A DNA stretch of 64,000 bases. Origin: Denitromonas ohlonensis (GTDB lineage: Bacteria > Pseudomonadota > Gammaproteobacteria > Burkholderiales > Rhodocyclaceae). Positions 9,062 to 19,847 of this stretch are shown here, in pieces. The stretch covers positions 1 through 64,000 of the forward strand of contig NZ_VMNI01000007.1 in assembly GCF_007625205.1 (NCBI RefSeq), in the 5' to 3' direction. The notes beneath the pieces are model-generated. The model was not told the DNA's origin and searched no databases. It worked only from the letters and a program-made list of their open reading frames with translations. The translations under genes were made by a program, and so were the position numbers. Position 1 is the stretch's first letter. The number at the start of each line of letters is the position of its first letter.

Positions 9062-11632
9062 ATGGAAATAAATCGTCTGCGTGCCCTGCGCGGCCCGAAC
9101 CTGTGGAGCCGCCTGACCAGCTTTGAAGCGCTGGTGCAGTGCGCTGATACCGAATTGTCGCTGGGCGATCTGCCCGGTTTTGAAGCGCGTTTGCGCGAGC
9201 GCTTCCCCACCATCGGTGCAATGCGGCCGGTGGGGCATCTGGGTGACATCTCGCTGGCGCATGTGCTCGGTTTTGCCGCGCTTGGCCTGCAAGCCGAAGC
9301 GGGCTGCCCGGTGTCGTTCGTGCGCTGCAATGCGACGGTCGAACGTGGCGTGTTTCAGGTCGTGGTCGAGTACACCGAAGAAGCCGTGGGTCGGCTGGCC
9401 TTCGAGTTTGCCGAGCAACTCGTGGCCGCCGCGCTGGCCGATGCGGCTTTTGATCTGGATGCCGCCGTGGCCCAACTGCATGCGCTGGACGAGGACATCC
9501 GCCTCGGACCCAGCACCGGCTCGATCGTGCACACCGCGGTGGCGCGAGGCATTCCGTTCCGTCGCCTGACCGATGGTTCGCTGGTGCAGTTTGGCTGGGG
9601 CAGCAAGCAGCGACGGATTCAGGCCGCCGAGGTCGATTCGACCTCGGCCATTGCCGAGTCGATCGCGCAGGACAAGGAACTCACCAAGCAGTTGCTGCGC
9701 GCCGCCGGCGCGCCGACGCCGGATGGCCGTCCGGTCAAGGATGCCGATGATGCCTGGGCCGCCATGTGCGAAATTGGTGGTGCCGTGGTGGTCAAGCCGC
9801 AGGACGGCAACCAGGGCAAGGGCGTGACCGTGAACATCCTGACGCGCGATCACCTGAACGTGGCCTACCACGCGGCACGCGATTACAGCGACGCGGTGAT
9901 GGTGGAGCGCTTCAGCCCCGGTCATGACTTCCGCCTGCTGGTGGTGGGCAACACGCTGGTGGCCGCCGCGCGACGCGATCCGCCGCATGTGATTGGCGAC
10001 GGGGTGCATACCGTGCGCGAGCTGGTCGACATCGTGAATGCCGATCCGCGTCGGGGCGAGGGCCATGCCACCTCGCTCACTAAGATTCGCTTCGATGAAA
10101 TCGCGATCGCCCGGCTGCAACTCCAGGGCTACACGCCGGATGCCGTCCCGCCGCGCGGTGCGCGGGTGGTTTTGCGCAACAACGCCAACCTGTCCACCGG
10201 CGGCACGGCCACCGATGTGACCGATGATGTGCACCCCGAGGTGGCTGCGCGCGGGATTGAAGCGGCGCAGATGATCGGGCTGGATATTTGCGGCGTGGAT
10301 GTGGTGTGCGAGACCGTCGGCCGGCCGCTCGAAGAGCAGGGTGGCAGCATTGTTGAAGTCAACGCTGCGCCCGGTCTGCGCATGCACTTGTCACCGAGCT
10401 TCGGCAAGGGACGGGACGTGGGCCAGGCGGTGGTCGACATGCTCTACGCCAACGGCGACAACGGACGTATTCCGGTGATCGCGGTGACCGGCACCAACGG
10501 CAAGACCACCACGGTGCGCCTGATGGCCCACCTGCTCACGCTGGCCGGTTATCGCACCGGCTTTACCGGCACCGAAGGCGTGCACGTCAATGGCCGTTGC
10601 ACTGACACCGGCGATTGCAGCGGGCCGAAGAGTGCGCGCAATGTGCTGAGCCATCCCGAAGTGGATGCCGCGGTGCTCGAATGCGCGCGCGGTGGCATGC
10701 TGCGCGAGGGCCTGGGTTTCGACATGTGCGATGTGGCGATTGTGACCAACATTGGTGTGGGCGATCACCTGGGTCTGAATTACATCAACTCGGTCGAGGA
10801 GTTGTCGGTCCTCAAGCGGGTGATTGTCCAGAACGTGGCGCCCACGGGCACCGCGGTGCTCAATGCCTGCGATCCGCATACCGTGGCGATGGCGCCGTTC
10901 AGCCCCGGCAAGGTGGTGTTTTTTGCCAGTCAGGCGGATGCGCCGGCGGCCGCCTTGCATCGGGCACAAGGGCATCGCGTCGTGGTGCGCGAGGGCGACG
11001 ATCTGTGCGCCGTGGAAGGCGAGGTGGTGCATCGGCTGTCCCTGGCGCGCGTGCCGCTCACCCTGGCCGGGGCGATTCCGTTCCAGGTCGAGAATGTGAT
11101 GGCGGTGATGGCCGCGGCGTGGTCGCTGGGTGTTGACTGGGCGGTGATCGATCGCGCGCTCGAAACCTTCGAGAGCACGGCGGCATCCGCCCCGGGGCGT
11201 TTCAACGTGTTCCGCTATCGCGGCGCGACGGTGATTGCCGACTATGGCCACAACCCCGACGCCATTGCGGCGCTGGTGCGTGCGGTCGAGGCGATGCCGG
11301 GCAAGCGGCGCAGCGTGGTGATCAGCGGGGCGGGCGACCGTCGCGATGACGACATCAGCGCGCAGACCCGCATGCTGGGCGATGCCTTTGATGATGTGAT
11401 TCTTTACGAAGACGCCTGCCAGCGCGGTCGCGCCGATGGCGAGGTGCTGCGCTTGCTGCGCGAGGGTCTGGCCTCGGCAACGCGGACCTCGCGGGTCGAT
11501 GAAATCTATGGCGAGTTTCTGGCCATTGACGCGGCGCTTGAGCGACTTGAGGCCGACGATCTGTGCCTGATCCTGATCGACCAGGTGGACGCTGCGCTGG
11601 CGCATATCGGGCAACGGGTGGCGGCTGGCTGA
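9062..11632 (+). CDS. cphA: Cyanophycin synthetase CphA
   Basis: 856 residues, near the usual length. It polymerises Asp and Arg into cyanophycin (multi-L-arginyl-poly-L-aspartate), a nitrogen, carbon and energy reserve stored as cytoplasmic granules. The N-terminal domain begins LRALRGPNLWSRL. The ATP-grasp domain, which activates the Asp backbone, shows VVVKPQDGNQGKGVTVNI and VEVNAAPGLRMHLSPSFG. The Mur-ligase domain, which adds Arg to the side chain, has a perfect P-loop VTGTNGKTTT at 475-484. Both centres look active. The gene is 26 bp behind cphA' with its own ribosome binding site (aagga), so the two are very probably co-transcribed. No cyanophycinase or isoaspartyl dipeptidase gene is present in the window. 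Confidence 0.96.
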   Translation: MEINRLRALRGPNLWSRLTSFEALVQCADTELSLGDLPGFEARLRERFPTIGAMRPVGHLGDISLAHVLGFAALGLQAEAGCPVSFVRCNATVERGVFQVVVEYTEEAVGRLAFEFAEQLVAAALADAAFDLDAAVAQLHALDEDIRLGPSTGSIVHTAVARGIPFRRLTDGSLVQFGWGSKQRRIQAAEVDSTSAIAESIAQDKELTKQLLRAAGAPTPDGRPVKDADDAWAAMCEIGGAVVVKPQDGNQGKGVTVNILTRDHLNVAYHAARDYSDAVMVERFSPGHDFRLLVVGNTLVAAARRDPPHVIGDGVHTVRELVDIVNADPRRGEGHATSLTKIRFDEIAIARLQLQGYTPDAVPPRGARVVLRNNANLSTGGTATDVTDDVHPEVAARGIEAAQMIGLDICGVDVVCETVGRPLEEQGGSIVEVNAAPGLRMHLSPSFGKGRDVGQAVVDMLYANGDNGRIPVIAVTGTNGKTTTVRLMAHLLTLAGYRTGFTGTEGVHVNGRCTDTGDCSGPKSARNVLSHPEVDAAVLECARGGMLREGLGFDMCDVAIVTNIGVGDHLGLNYINSVEELSVLKRVIVQNVAPTGTAVLNACDPHTVAMAPFSPGKVVFFASQADAPAAALHRAQGHRVVVREGDDLCAVEGEVVHRLSLARVPLTLAGAIPFQVENVMAVMAAAWSLGVDWAVIDRALETFESTAASAPGRFNVFRYRGATVIADYGHNPDAIAALVRAVEAMPGKRRSVVISGAGDRRDDDISAQTRMLGDAFDDVILYEDACQRGRADGEVLRLLREGLASATRTSRVDEIYGEFLAIDAALERLEADDLCLILIDQVDAALAHIGQRVAAG

Positions 11633-11642
11633 GCGCGCTGCC

Positions 11643-11676
11643 GGGCGGGGCGCGACAGCTTTGTTGCGCGCCGCCC
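11643..11676. terminator. Hairpin between convergent cphA and the GGDEF/EAL gene
   Basis: A GC-rich imperfect inverted repeat lies between two convergent stop codons: a left arm from gggcggggcgcg and a right arm cgcgccgccc. There is no good T-tract on either side, so it is only a possible bidirectional terminator. Confidence 0.4.
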
Positions 11677-14600
11677 TCAGAGAATCGGATCGGAGGTCTG
11701 GGCCGCGGCGGCTTGCCAGCGCGCCAGCCAGATCTCGGCCGGCTCGGGCTTGCCAAACATGTAGCCTTGCAATACGTCGCAGCGGTGGGTGGCCAGAAAG
11801 TGGCGCTGTCCCTCGGTTTCGACCCCTTCGGCAACAACCTTGAGCCCCATGCTGTGCGCCAGTGCCAGTGTGGCGGCGCTGATCGCGGCGTCGTTGGGGT
11901 CGGTCTCGATGTCGCGCACAAAACTGCGGTCGAGCTTGAGCGTCTGGATCGGCAGGCGTTTGAGATAGGCCAGCGAAGAGTACCCCGTACCAAAGTCATC
12001 AATCGCGAGCAACACCCCCGACTCGCGCAGACCGTGAAGCTGGGCAATGGCATGCTCCGGGTTGGCCATGGCCGTTGTTTCGGTGATTTCGAGTTCCAGG
12101 TCGCCCCGGTCAAGCCGGTGCCGTTTCAGGGTGGCTTGCACCTGCGCGATCAGGTTCGGCGAGCGTAGCTGGCAGGCCGACAGGTTGACCGCCATGCGGC
12201 TGACACGCATGCCGGCTTGCCGCCATTCGGCGAGTTGCCGACAGGCTTCGTCCAGCACCCAGGCACCGATCGCTTCGATCATGCCGGTTTCTTCGGCAAT
12301 CGGAATGAAACGCATCGGCGGCACCAGGCCCCGGGTGGGGTGCTGCCAGCGAATCAGGGCTTCGACCGCGCACAGTTGTTGGCTTTGAGTTTCGACCTGG
12401 GGCTGGTAGTGCAGCACGAATTGCTGCTCGTCCAGCGCGGTGCGCAGTTCGGTCTCGAGCGTCATGCGTTCGGCGGCGGCGGCGTTCATGGCCGCGGTGA
12501 AGAACTGGACGTTGTTCCGGCCTTGCTCCTTGGCGTGATACATGGCCGTGTCGGCGTTCTTCATCAGGCTGTCGGTGTCGCGGCCGTCCTCCGGAAAGAC
12601 CGCAACACCGATGCTGGGGCTCGAATGCAGTGGTGTGTTTTCGAGCACATACGGGCGGGCGAGTGATTCGCGAATATCGCGGGCGACCGTGAGCGCGTCC
12701 ACCGGTGCGCCGAGCGATGTGGTCACCACAACAAACTCGTCGCCGCCCAGACGCGCCACGATGTCACTTTCGCGCACGCAGTTACGCAGCCGGTTGGCGA
12801 CTTCCTGCAGCAGCTTGTCGCCCACATGGTGGCCGAGGGTGTCGTTGATCAGCTTGAAGCGATCCATGTCGATGAACATCACCGCCAGATGGCGTCCGTC
12901 GCGACGCGTGGCGTGGATGGCTTGCTTGAGGCGGTGTTCCAGACTGTAGCGGTTGATCAGGCCGGTCAGATCATCGTGGTGGGCGAGGTACGCGATGCGT
13001 TCTTCGGCGGCCTTGCGGTCGCTGATGTCGGTAAAGCTGGCCATGTAGTGGGCGATTTCTCCCGCGTCGTTGCGGATGACGGAGATGGCCGCCCATTTGG
13101 GATAGGTGCTGCCGTCTTTGCGCCGGTCGACCAGTTCGCCCTGCCAGAACCCGCTGTCTTGCAAGGCGAGCCACATGTCGCGGTAGATCTCTGGCGGGGT
13201 GGTGCCAGAGGCGAGGATTTTGGGGTTCTTGCCGAGCACGTCGTCCTGTGAATAGCCGGTGAGCTCGGTAAATGCAGGATTCACCGCAACGATGTTGTTG
13301 TGAATGTCAGAGATGACAATCGCCTCGCCGCTGCGTTCGAAAATGTTGGCGTACAGGCGCAGGCTGTGTTCGGCGCGTTTGCGTTCGGAAATGTCGTGGA
13401 TGAGCGCGACGCGCTCGGTGCGTGTGGCGGTTTGCATGCGCTCGGTCCACATGACGCAATCCAGGGTGCGTCCATCGTGTGTGCGGTGTTGGTACTCGCC
13501 CGACATGCGGCCAGAGGGCGTGCGCTCGATTGCCTTGATCAGCCGCGGTACGTCGCGCACCGAATGCAGGTCGAGCAGCGTCATGGAGAGGAATTCGGCC
13601 CGGCTGAAGCCATAGTGGGCAACGGCTGCATCATTGACGTCGAGAAAATGCAGGCTGTTTTCGTCGAACAAACACATGGGTTGCGGACTGTTGGCAAAGA
13701 GCAGGCGGTAGCGCTTCTCGCTTTGTCGCACCGCTTCTTCAACATGGCGCCGTTCGGTGATGTCCCGCACAAACCCGAACAGACGGCCGCCCGCAATCGG
13801 CCAGTGGCTGACGGTGATTTCCACCGGAATCTTTTTGCCGGACTTGTGTTGGTACTCGGTCACGATCAGTCCGCCACCGCCGGCCACGATTTCGCGTATC
13901 TGGGCGAGAAGTTCTTGAGCACTTTTTCCGGTGTCGAGGTTGCTCAGGCGTAGCGTGAGCAGTTCGGCGCGCGCGTAGCCGAGCAGGCGTTCGCAGGCGC
14001 GGTTGACGTCGACAATCTTGCCGTCCATGTCGAGCGCCCAGAAGGCGTCGGCAGAGGTGGCGGTGACGGCGCGGAATTCTGCTTCGCGCTGGGCGATGTT
14101 CACCTGCATGGCCGTAAAGGCTTCACCGAGGCCGCTCAGTTCGCTGCCGCTCAAGTCAGGCAGCGGCGTGTCGTAGCGCCCGTGCGCCATCGCTTCGCCG
14201 ACATGGGCCAGTTGCGCGAGCGGCACAAAGGTGCGTCGGATCATCCACACCAGCAACCCGGCGACGAGCAAGGAGCCGACGCCGACACCGATGACGGCCT
14301 TGCCTTGCGACCGGGCCAAGCCTTCGGTGATCACGCTTTCCGGGAGCGCGTAGATGAGTGTGAGTGAGGGTTGCGCGGGGCCAATGCGGATCGTGCTGCC
14401 GATGGCCAGCATCGAACCGACCGGTGTGTCGATGAGCGAGGCTTTGGCGCGGGTCACCTCGTGGGGCGTGACGCCGAGACCCGGGAACTGCTGCATCCAG
14501 GTGTCGCGAGACGCACTGGTGGGCGCGCCGATGGCTGGGGCGCCCGGCGGGTACAGGTAGTGTCCATCGCTGTCGGCAAGATAGGCGTCAACACGGTCGG

Positions 14601-15225
14601 GCAGGTTGTTGAGTACGGCTTCGGCGAGCTGGGCGAAGGCGACGTCGACGACCAAAATGCCAAAGACGTCTCCGCTCGGGGTGATGACGGTCGTCGCCGC
14701 TTGCAGAAAACGGGGTGTCAGTGTGTCGTTTGCGGTGCCGATGTCATCGAGACTGATCCGGGAGAGCAATACCTCGCCCGGTGTGAGCATTGCCGCGCTT
14801 TTCAGGAAGCGCGTATCGGTGTTGTACCGGCGTTCTTCGGCCGGCAGGATCACGATGGCGCCGCCACGGCGCTCAACGCGAACCAGCTCTTGAAAATTAC
14901 CGCCAATCGATAGCAGGCGGACTGTTAGATAGTTGGGGTTACTTTCTGCATAGCGCGACATGACCTGCTCGAGGCGTTGGCGCCAGTCAGTCAGGCTGCC
15001 GCCAGTGACGGGATCCCGCCCCTTGTTGTCGAGCGCCCGGGCGATGCCGGAAATCGGCGGCAGTCCGGCCAGGAATGCGACGCTGCTGCGAATGTCGGCG
15101 ATATTGCCGCGGAGCGCTTCGCCGTTGTACTCAAGCGTTTTGCTCAACGCGGTGTGGTGGCTGCTCATGAGCCGCGCGTGTTGGTCGCTGGCAATGAGTT
15201 GCACCAGCCCGAGTGCCGCCAGCAT
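11677..15225 (-). CDS. Membrane sensor with HAMP, three PAS domains, GGDEF and EAL
   Basis: 1182 residues from the first ATG. An extracytoplasmic Cache-like sensor region (about 15-300) is followed by a membrane helix (GVGSLLVAGLLVWMI), a HAMP region and three PAS domains (about 380-500, 500-620 and 625-745). A GGDEF domain has an intact GGDEF at 827-831 and an inhibitory-site RESD just before it. An EAL domain has EAL at 955-957 and DDFGTGYSSL. Both cyclic-di-GMP synthesis and hydrolysis motifs look intact. The start is odd: the first in-frame ATG falls inside the first membrane helix, because the frame stays open upstream with AFGAVTL just before it, yet no ATG, GTG or TTG is seen there. 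The true N-terminus is probably upstream or altered. Confidence 0.9.
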   Translation of the reverse strand: MLAALGLVQLIASDQHARLMSSHHTALSKTLEYNGEALRGNIADIRSSVAFLAGLPPISGIARALDNKGRDPVTGGSLTDWRQRLEQVMSRYAESNPNYLTVRLLSIGGNFQELVRVERRGGAIVILPAEERRYNTDTRFLKSAAMLTPGEVLLSRISLDDIGTANDTLTPRFLQAATTVITPSGDVFGILVVDVAFAQLAEAVLNNLPDRVDAYLADSDGHYLYPPGAPAIGAPTSASRDTWMQQFPGLGVTPHEVTRAKASLIDTPVGSMLAIGSTIRIGPAQPSLTLIYALPESVITEGLARSQGKAVIGVGVGSLLVAGLLVWMIRRTFVPLAQLAHVGEAMAHGRYDTPLPDLSGSELSGLGEAFTAMQVNIAQREAEFRAVTATSADAFWALDMDGKIVDVNRACERLLGYARAELLTLRLSNLDTGKSAQELLAQIREIVAGGGGLIVTEYQHKSGKKIPVEITVSHWPIAGGRLFGFVRDITERRHVEEAVRQSEKRYRLLFANSPQPMCLFDENSLHFLDVNDAAVAHYGFSRAEFLSMTLLDLHSVRDVPRLIKAIERTPSGRMSGEYQHRTHDGRTLDCVMWTERMQTATRTERVALIHDISERKRAEHSLRLYANIFERSGEAIVISDIHNNIVAVNPAFTELTGYSQDDVLGKNPKILASGTTPPEIYRDMWLALQDSGFWQGELVDRRKDGSTYPKWAAISVIRNDAGEIAHYMASFTDISDRKAAEERIAYLAHHDDLTGLINRYSLEHRLKQAIHATRRDGRHLAVMFIDMDRFKLINDTLGHHVGDKLLQEVANRLRNCVRESDIVARLGGDEFVVVTTSLGAPVDALTVARDIRESLARPYVLENTPLHSSPSIGVAVFPEDGRDTDSLMKNADTAMYHAKEQGRNNVQFFTAAMNAAAAERMTLETELRTALDEQQFVLHYQPQVETQSQQLCAVEALIRWQHPTRGLVPPMRFIPIAEETGMIEAIGAWVLDEACRQLAEWRQAGMRVSRMAVNLSACQLRSPNLIAQVQATLKRHRLDRGDLELEITETTAMANPEHAIAQLHGLRESGVLLAIDDFGTGYSSLAYLKRLPIQTLKLDRSFVRDIETDPNDAAISAATLALAHSMGLKVVAEGVETEGQRHFLATHRCDVLQGYMFGKPEPAEIWLARWQAAAAQTSDPIL

Positions 15226-15492
15226 GATCAGGGTGACCGCGCCGAAGGCAATCCGCGCACTGAGCGGAATCGAACGAAATGGAAGCGACCGACGCAGGGT
15301 GTCCAGAAGGCGTCCTCGGTAAGTGCGTTGTGGCTCGGGTGTGCTGAGGCGTGAAAAAAGGCTTGGACCTTTGGTGTATGAACGGTAGTCAAGGCGCCGG
15401 GCTTTAGCGTGGTGGGGTGAGGACGGTCGGTCGGTGAAACCTGTGCGGACGATTACCCCGGCGTCCGGTGTCCTTCCCCGCGTTTGGCCGTG

Positions 15493-17493
15493 TCAAAGCG
15501 GCCAGTTGACGACCACAAGGAGTTGGCGGCCGTCTTGAAGGAGCCGGCTTTGCCGGTGATCCAGCGAGGCGGGTTCGGCATAGCGTTTATCGAGCAGATT
15601 GCTCGCCAGCACGCTCAGGCTGGCGCCACCGGGCAGATGGCGGCTGGTGAGGTTGAGGTTGAGGAGGGTGCGTCCGCCCGTGTGGCCACCGTTGAGCGTG
15701 TCGCGCCGGCTCTCGTATTGCACTTCGATCCCCGACTGCAGCTTGGGTGTCCAGTGGCTCAGCCAGTTGGCTTTGATCATGTGACGGGGAACGTTGCTCA
15801 GCGATTGACCCGTGCCCTCGTCGCGGCTGTGTTGCCAGGTGTAGCTCAGCCGGAGGCGGTCGCCGTTGGTCCGCGCCAGCTCGCCCTCAAGCTCAAACCC
15901 CTGTGCGGTCGCGGGCGACTGGTTCTGGAAGCTCACGGTGTTGTTGCTCGGGTCGGTCTGGCTGCCGATGAGGTCGGATATCCGGTAACGAAACGCCGAA
16001 CCGGACAGGTGGAGGCCGTCGGCTTGATATTCATATACCGCTTCGACGGTGCGTATGGTCTCGGGCTTGAGATTCGGATTGGCGGTGTTGAGGCCGGCGA
16101 TGGCGTAGTAGCGCTCGTAGGCCGTCGGGGCACGGCTGGCGCTGCCGTAGAGCAATTTGAGCGTGGTGGTGTCGCTGTATCGATGGATCAGGCCCAGGCG
16201 AGGATGCGCGGTGACATTGCCGGTCCATTGGCGATCCCAGCGCAGGCCGAGGTTGAGCTGCCAGCGTGGTGCGAAAGCGAATTCGTCTTCAATGAACAGG
16301 CCCCAGCGGCGGCCCTGGCGCTGATCGTTCAGATACGCGACGTAGGGGGCGACGTCGGCGTTGCCTTGGTCGATCTGAGCGTCATAGAAGAACTCACCCC
16401 AGGCGCGGAGCGTGTGCTGATCCGTGACGCGCTTGATCCACTGCCCTTCGAGGCCGAATCGCCGCCCCTGCGCGCTGTCTTCGGTCAGGGTCACCGGCGG
16501 GTAGTCGTAGGGGTAGTAGCCGACGTAGTCATACTGGTTGTAGGTGGCCTGAATGCTCGCGGTGCTGCCGTCCGAGAGCGTGAACTCACGCGCCGCCGAC
16601 AGCATCAGGTAGTCATCTTCGGTGCGGCTGCGGCGGTCGTTGAACAACTGATCGAAGGCCCCGGTGGGGACGCTCTTGGTGCGCTGGCTGGCGATGAGCT
16701 GGAGTCGCCATTGATCGACCAGAAGCTTGGCGAGCAGGCGGTTGCGTTCTTCGCCGTCAAGGTTTTCGGCGCGTCCGAAGTTGGTTTGCGGGCTGTCGAA
16801 TTCCGGATAGTCGTGAGTGGCGCCGCTTGAGCGCGTGCGACTGGCTGACAGCAGCAGGCGAGCATTGGCGTTCAGACTCTGATCCAGCGTGACCTGGCCG
16901 CCGGTGTGCCCTTCGCTGCCCGCTTCGAGGCGAATACTCTTGTTGCTGCCGGGGACGGGGTCTCGGGTCACCACATTGATGACGCCGAGCAGCGCGTTGT
17001 TGCCATAGGCAGCCGAACCCGGCCCGGGCAAGAATTCGACGCGTTTGATCAGGGACATGTCGACCGGGAAGGCACCACCGATCGAGCCCTGGCTATACAC
17101 CGGGTCGGCCAGACGCATGCCGTCGACCAGGATCATGACCCGGGTGTTGTAGTCGCCGGGGCGTGCGAAACCGCGTGCGCCCAGGTAGTGGTAGTTGCGA
17201 TCGTAAGTTGTGTACAGGCCGCGCATGCTCCGCAATACATCTGCCAGCGTGCGGTAGCCGTAGGCTTCGATCTGTTGCGCGGTGATGATGGTGACGCGCG
17301 AGGGCGCGTGGATCCGTTGTTGCGGAAAGCGTCCTGAGTCAACGACGGTTTCGAGTTGTACGAGCGTGTCGATGTCGGCGTCGAACAAGGTGTCGCTGGA
17401 GGCGGGCGCCGCCAGTGCCGACAGACTGCCCAGCATCATGCTGATGCCAAGGGTTGACCGGCGGATGCGGCGCGGCGTGAGCAAGTGACGCAT
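15493..17493 (-). CDS. TonB-dependent outer-membrane receptor
   Basis: 666 residues from the ATG at 17493. A signal peptide (after MRHLLTPRRIRR, through GSLSALAAPA) is followed by a plug domain (VTIITAQQIEAYGYRTLADV; ILVDGMRLAD; PGPGSAAYGNNALLGVINVV) and a large beta-barrel ending in an aromatic C-terminal residue pattern (VVVNWPL). It imports a metal chelate, cobalamin or other large ligand using TonB energy. The ligand cannot be told from sequence. It is transcribed in the same direction as the downstream PAS-GGDEF-EAL gene with about 270 bp between them. The longer frame upstream to 17604 is poorly conserved in character and was not used. Confidence 0.92.
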   Translation of the reverse strand: MRHLLTPRRIRRSTLGISMMLGSLSALAAPASSDTLFDADIDTLVQLETVVDSGRFPQQRIHAPSRVTIITAQQIEAYGYRTLADVLRSMRGLYTTYDRNYHYLGARGFARPGDYNTRVMILVDGMRLADPVYSQGSIGGAFPVDMSLIKRVEFLPGPGSAAYGNNALLGVINVVTRDPVPGSNKSIRLEAGSEGHTGGQVTLDQSLNANARLLLSASRTRSSGATHDYPEFDSPQTNFGRAENLDGEERNRLLAKLLVDQWRLQLIASQRTKSVPTGAFDQLFNDRRSRTEDDYLMLSAAREFTLSDGSTASIQATYNQYDYVGYYPYDYPPVTLTEDSAQGRRFGLEGQWIKRVTDQHTLRAWGEFFYDAQIDQGNADVAPYVAYLNDQRQGRRWGLFIEDEFAFAPRWQLNLGLRWDRQWTGNVTAHPRLGLIHRYSDTTTLKLLYGSASRAPTAYERYYAIAGLNTANPNLKPETIRTVEAVYEYQADGLHLSGSAFRYRISDLIGSQTDPSNNTVSFQNQSPATAQGFELEGELARTNGDRLRLSYTWQHSRDEGTGQSLSNVPRHMIKANWLSHWTPKLQSGIEVQYESRRDTLNGGHTGGRTLLNLNLTSRHLPGGASLSVLASNLLDKRYAEPASLDHRQSRLLQDGRQLLVVVNWPL

Positions 17494-17599
17494 GGGCGAC
17501 GAGCCTTTTGATCGGGTGCAGGCATAGCTTTCAGCTTGCCTGCGACGATGGCAGCGGGCGCGATCCGGCGCGCCGATGAAATATATCTTTAGTAATAGC

Positions 17600-17609
17600 G
17601 ACACGTGTC
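17600..17609. promoter_or_regulatory. Perfect 10-bp palindrome upstream of the TonB receptor gene
   Basis: gacacgtgtc is a perfect palindrome about 107 bp upstream of the receptor start, in an AT-richer stretch that includes atatatctttagtaat. It could be an operator, but it matches no regulator that I can name with confidence. Confidence 0.3.
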
Positions 17610-17694
17610 ACTGGAACTTGAGTGATCGAAACGGTGCGTGGGCTTGCTGCGTCAGCGGTAGACGGCGTTGATGCATCGGGTTGAGGCGCGCTCT

Positions 17695-17729
17695 CGAAAA
17701 GAAAAGGGGCGGTCCGTGAGGACCGCCCC
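17695..17729 (-). terminator. Rho-independent terminator of norCB
   Basis: A perfect 10-bp stem, ggggcggtcc at 17706-17715 and ggaccgcccc at 17720-17729, with a 4-nt loop. Read on the minus strand it is followed by a T-rich run (TTTTCTTTTC). It lies about 20 bp past the norB stop. Confidence 0.9.
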
Positions 17730-17750
17730 TGTGACTAATGGCCTCGCTGA

Positions 17751-19148
<1,398 letters not shown>

Positions 19149-19162
19149 TCAGATAGCCGGAA

Positions 19163-19588
19163 TCAGCCTTCGATGTTTGGCGGCCAGTTGGCAGTGTTGA
19201 TTTCGGAGCTGTACTTCAGGAACGCCACGAGATCATCCAACTCTTGGTCGGTGAAGCCGAAGTTCGGCATCTGGCGACGTCCGGGGGCCCCGGTGGGCAT
19301 CGCTTGAATCCAGGCCTTGATGAACTCAGGGCCGCGGCGAGGGTACACATTGCCCAGCTCGGGTGCAAAGTAAGCACCTTCGCCCAGCAGCGAGTGACAG
19401 CCGATGCAGTTGTTGACTTCCCACAGTTTCTTGCCGTTGATCACTGATTCGGTCAAGTTGGCGCGGTTGTCGCGTTTTGGTAGTTCCTTCATTGTGTCGA
19501 AGGACAGCGCGAGAAACAGGAGGACGAAAAATACTGTTCCCCCGTAAAAGATGTTTCGCGCCATGGATTTGGTAAATGTACCGCTCAT
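19163..19588 (-). CDS. norC: Nitric oxide reductase, cytochrome c subunit NorC
   Basis: 141 residues. One N-terminal membrane anchor (about 10-30, NIFYGGTVFFVLLFLALSF) is followed by a periplasmic cytochrome domain with the heme motif CIGCH and the distal text RRQMPNFGFTDQELDDLVAF, supplying the axial Met. It passes electrons from soluble cytochromes to NorB. ATG 19588 was chosen over the longer frame to 19675 because a strong ribosome binding site (ggggagg) sits 5-6 nt upstream. norB follows after 35 bp, in one operon controlled by the FNR/Dnr-type box upstream. Confidence 0.97.
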   Translation of the reverse strand: MSGTFTKSMARNIFYGGTVFFVLLFLALSFDTMKELPKRDNRANLTESVINGKKLWEVNNCIGCHSLLGEGAYFAPELGNVYPRRGPEFIKAWIQAMPTGAPGRRQMPNFGFTDQELDDLVAFLKYSSEINTANWPPNIEG

Positions 19589-19661
19589 GGAGCCTCCCCA
19601 TTGGATATCGCTGTACAGCACAGCTTGGGGCGCATGGTGCGCGTACGGCCGGCTCGCGGCA

Positions 19662-19675
19662 TTGATACGAGTCAA
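19662..19675 (-). promoter_or_regulatory. FNR/Dnr-type binding site upstream of norCB
   Basis: On the minus strand the site reads TTGAC-TCGT-ATCAA, 9 of 10 matches to the consensus TTGAT-N4-ATCAA of FNR, Anr, Dnr and Nnr regulators. Its centre is about 80 bp upstream of the norC ATG. An activator centred at -41.5 would put transcription start near 19627. A weak -10 (CACCAT, 19634-19639) fits that spacing. Control by low oxygen or NO is the expected behaviour. Confidence 0.75.
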
Positions 19676-19800
19676 CTTGATGGGGGATAAGCCGCTCGTG
19701 AAATGCCCCCAAAACCCCTGTGGTTATGCGTGCTTTGCCGATATTGGCTATCCCCGGGAACTGGTTTTTCGGGCGGTCGGGAGCAGGGGGTGGCGCCTGA

Positions 19801-19828
19801 AATGCAAACGGCCCGCCAGGCGGGCCGT
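19801..19828 (-). terminator. Terminator-like hairpin after the CBS-domain gene
   Basis: Arms acggcccg and cgggccgt (19808-19815, 19821-19828) pair with a short loop. On the minus strand the stem is followed by TTTGCATTT, a weak T-tract. It begins about 20 bp past the stop of the CBS gene. Confidence 0.65.
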
Positions 19829-19847
19829 AGGGTCCAGCGTGCGCGTC

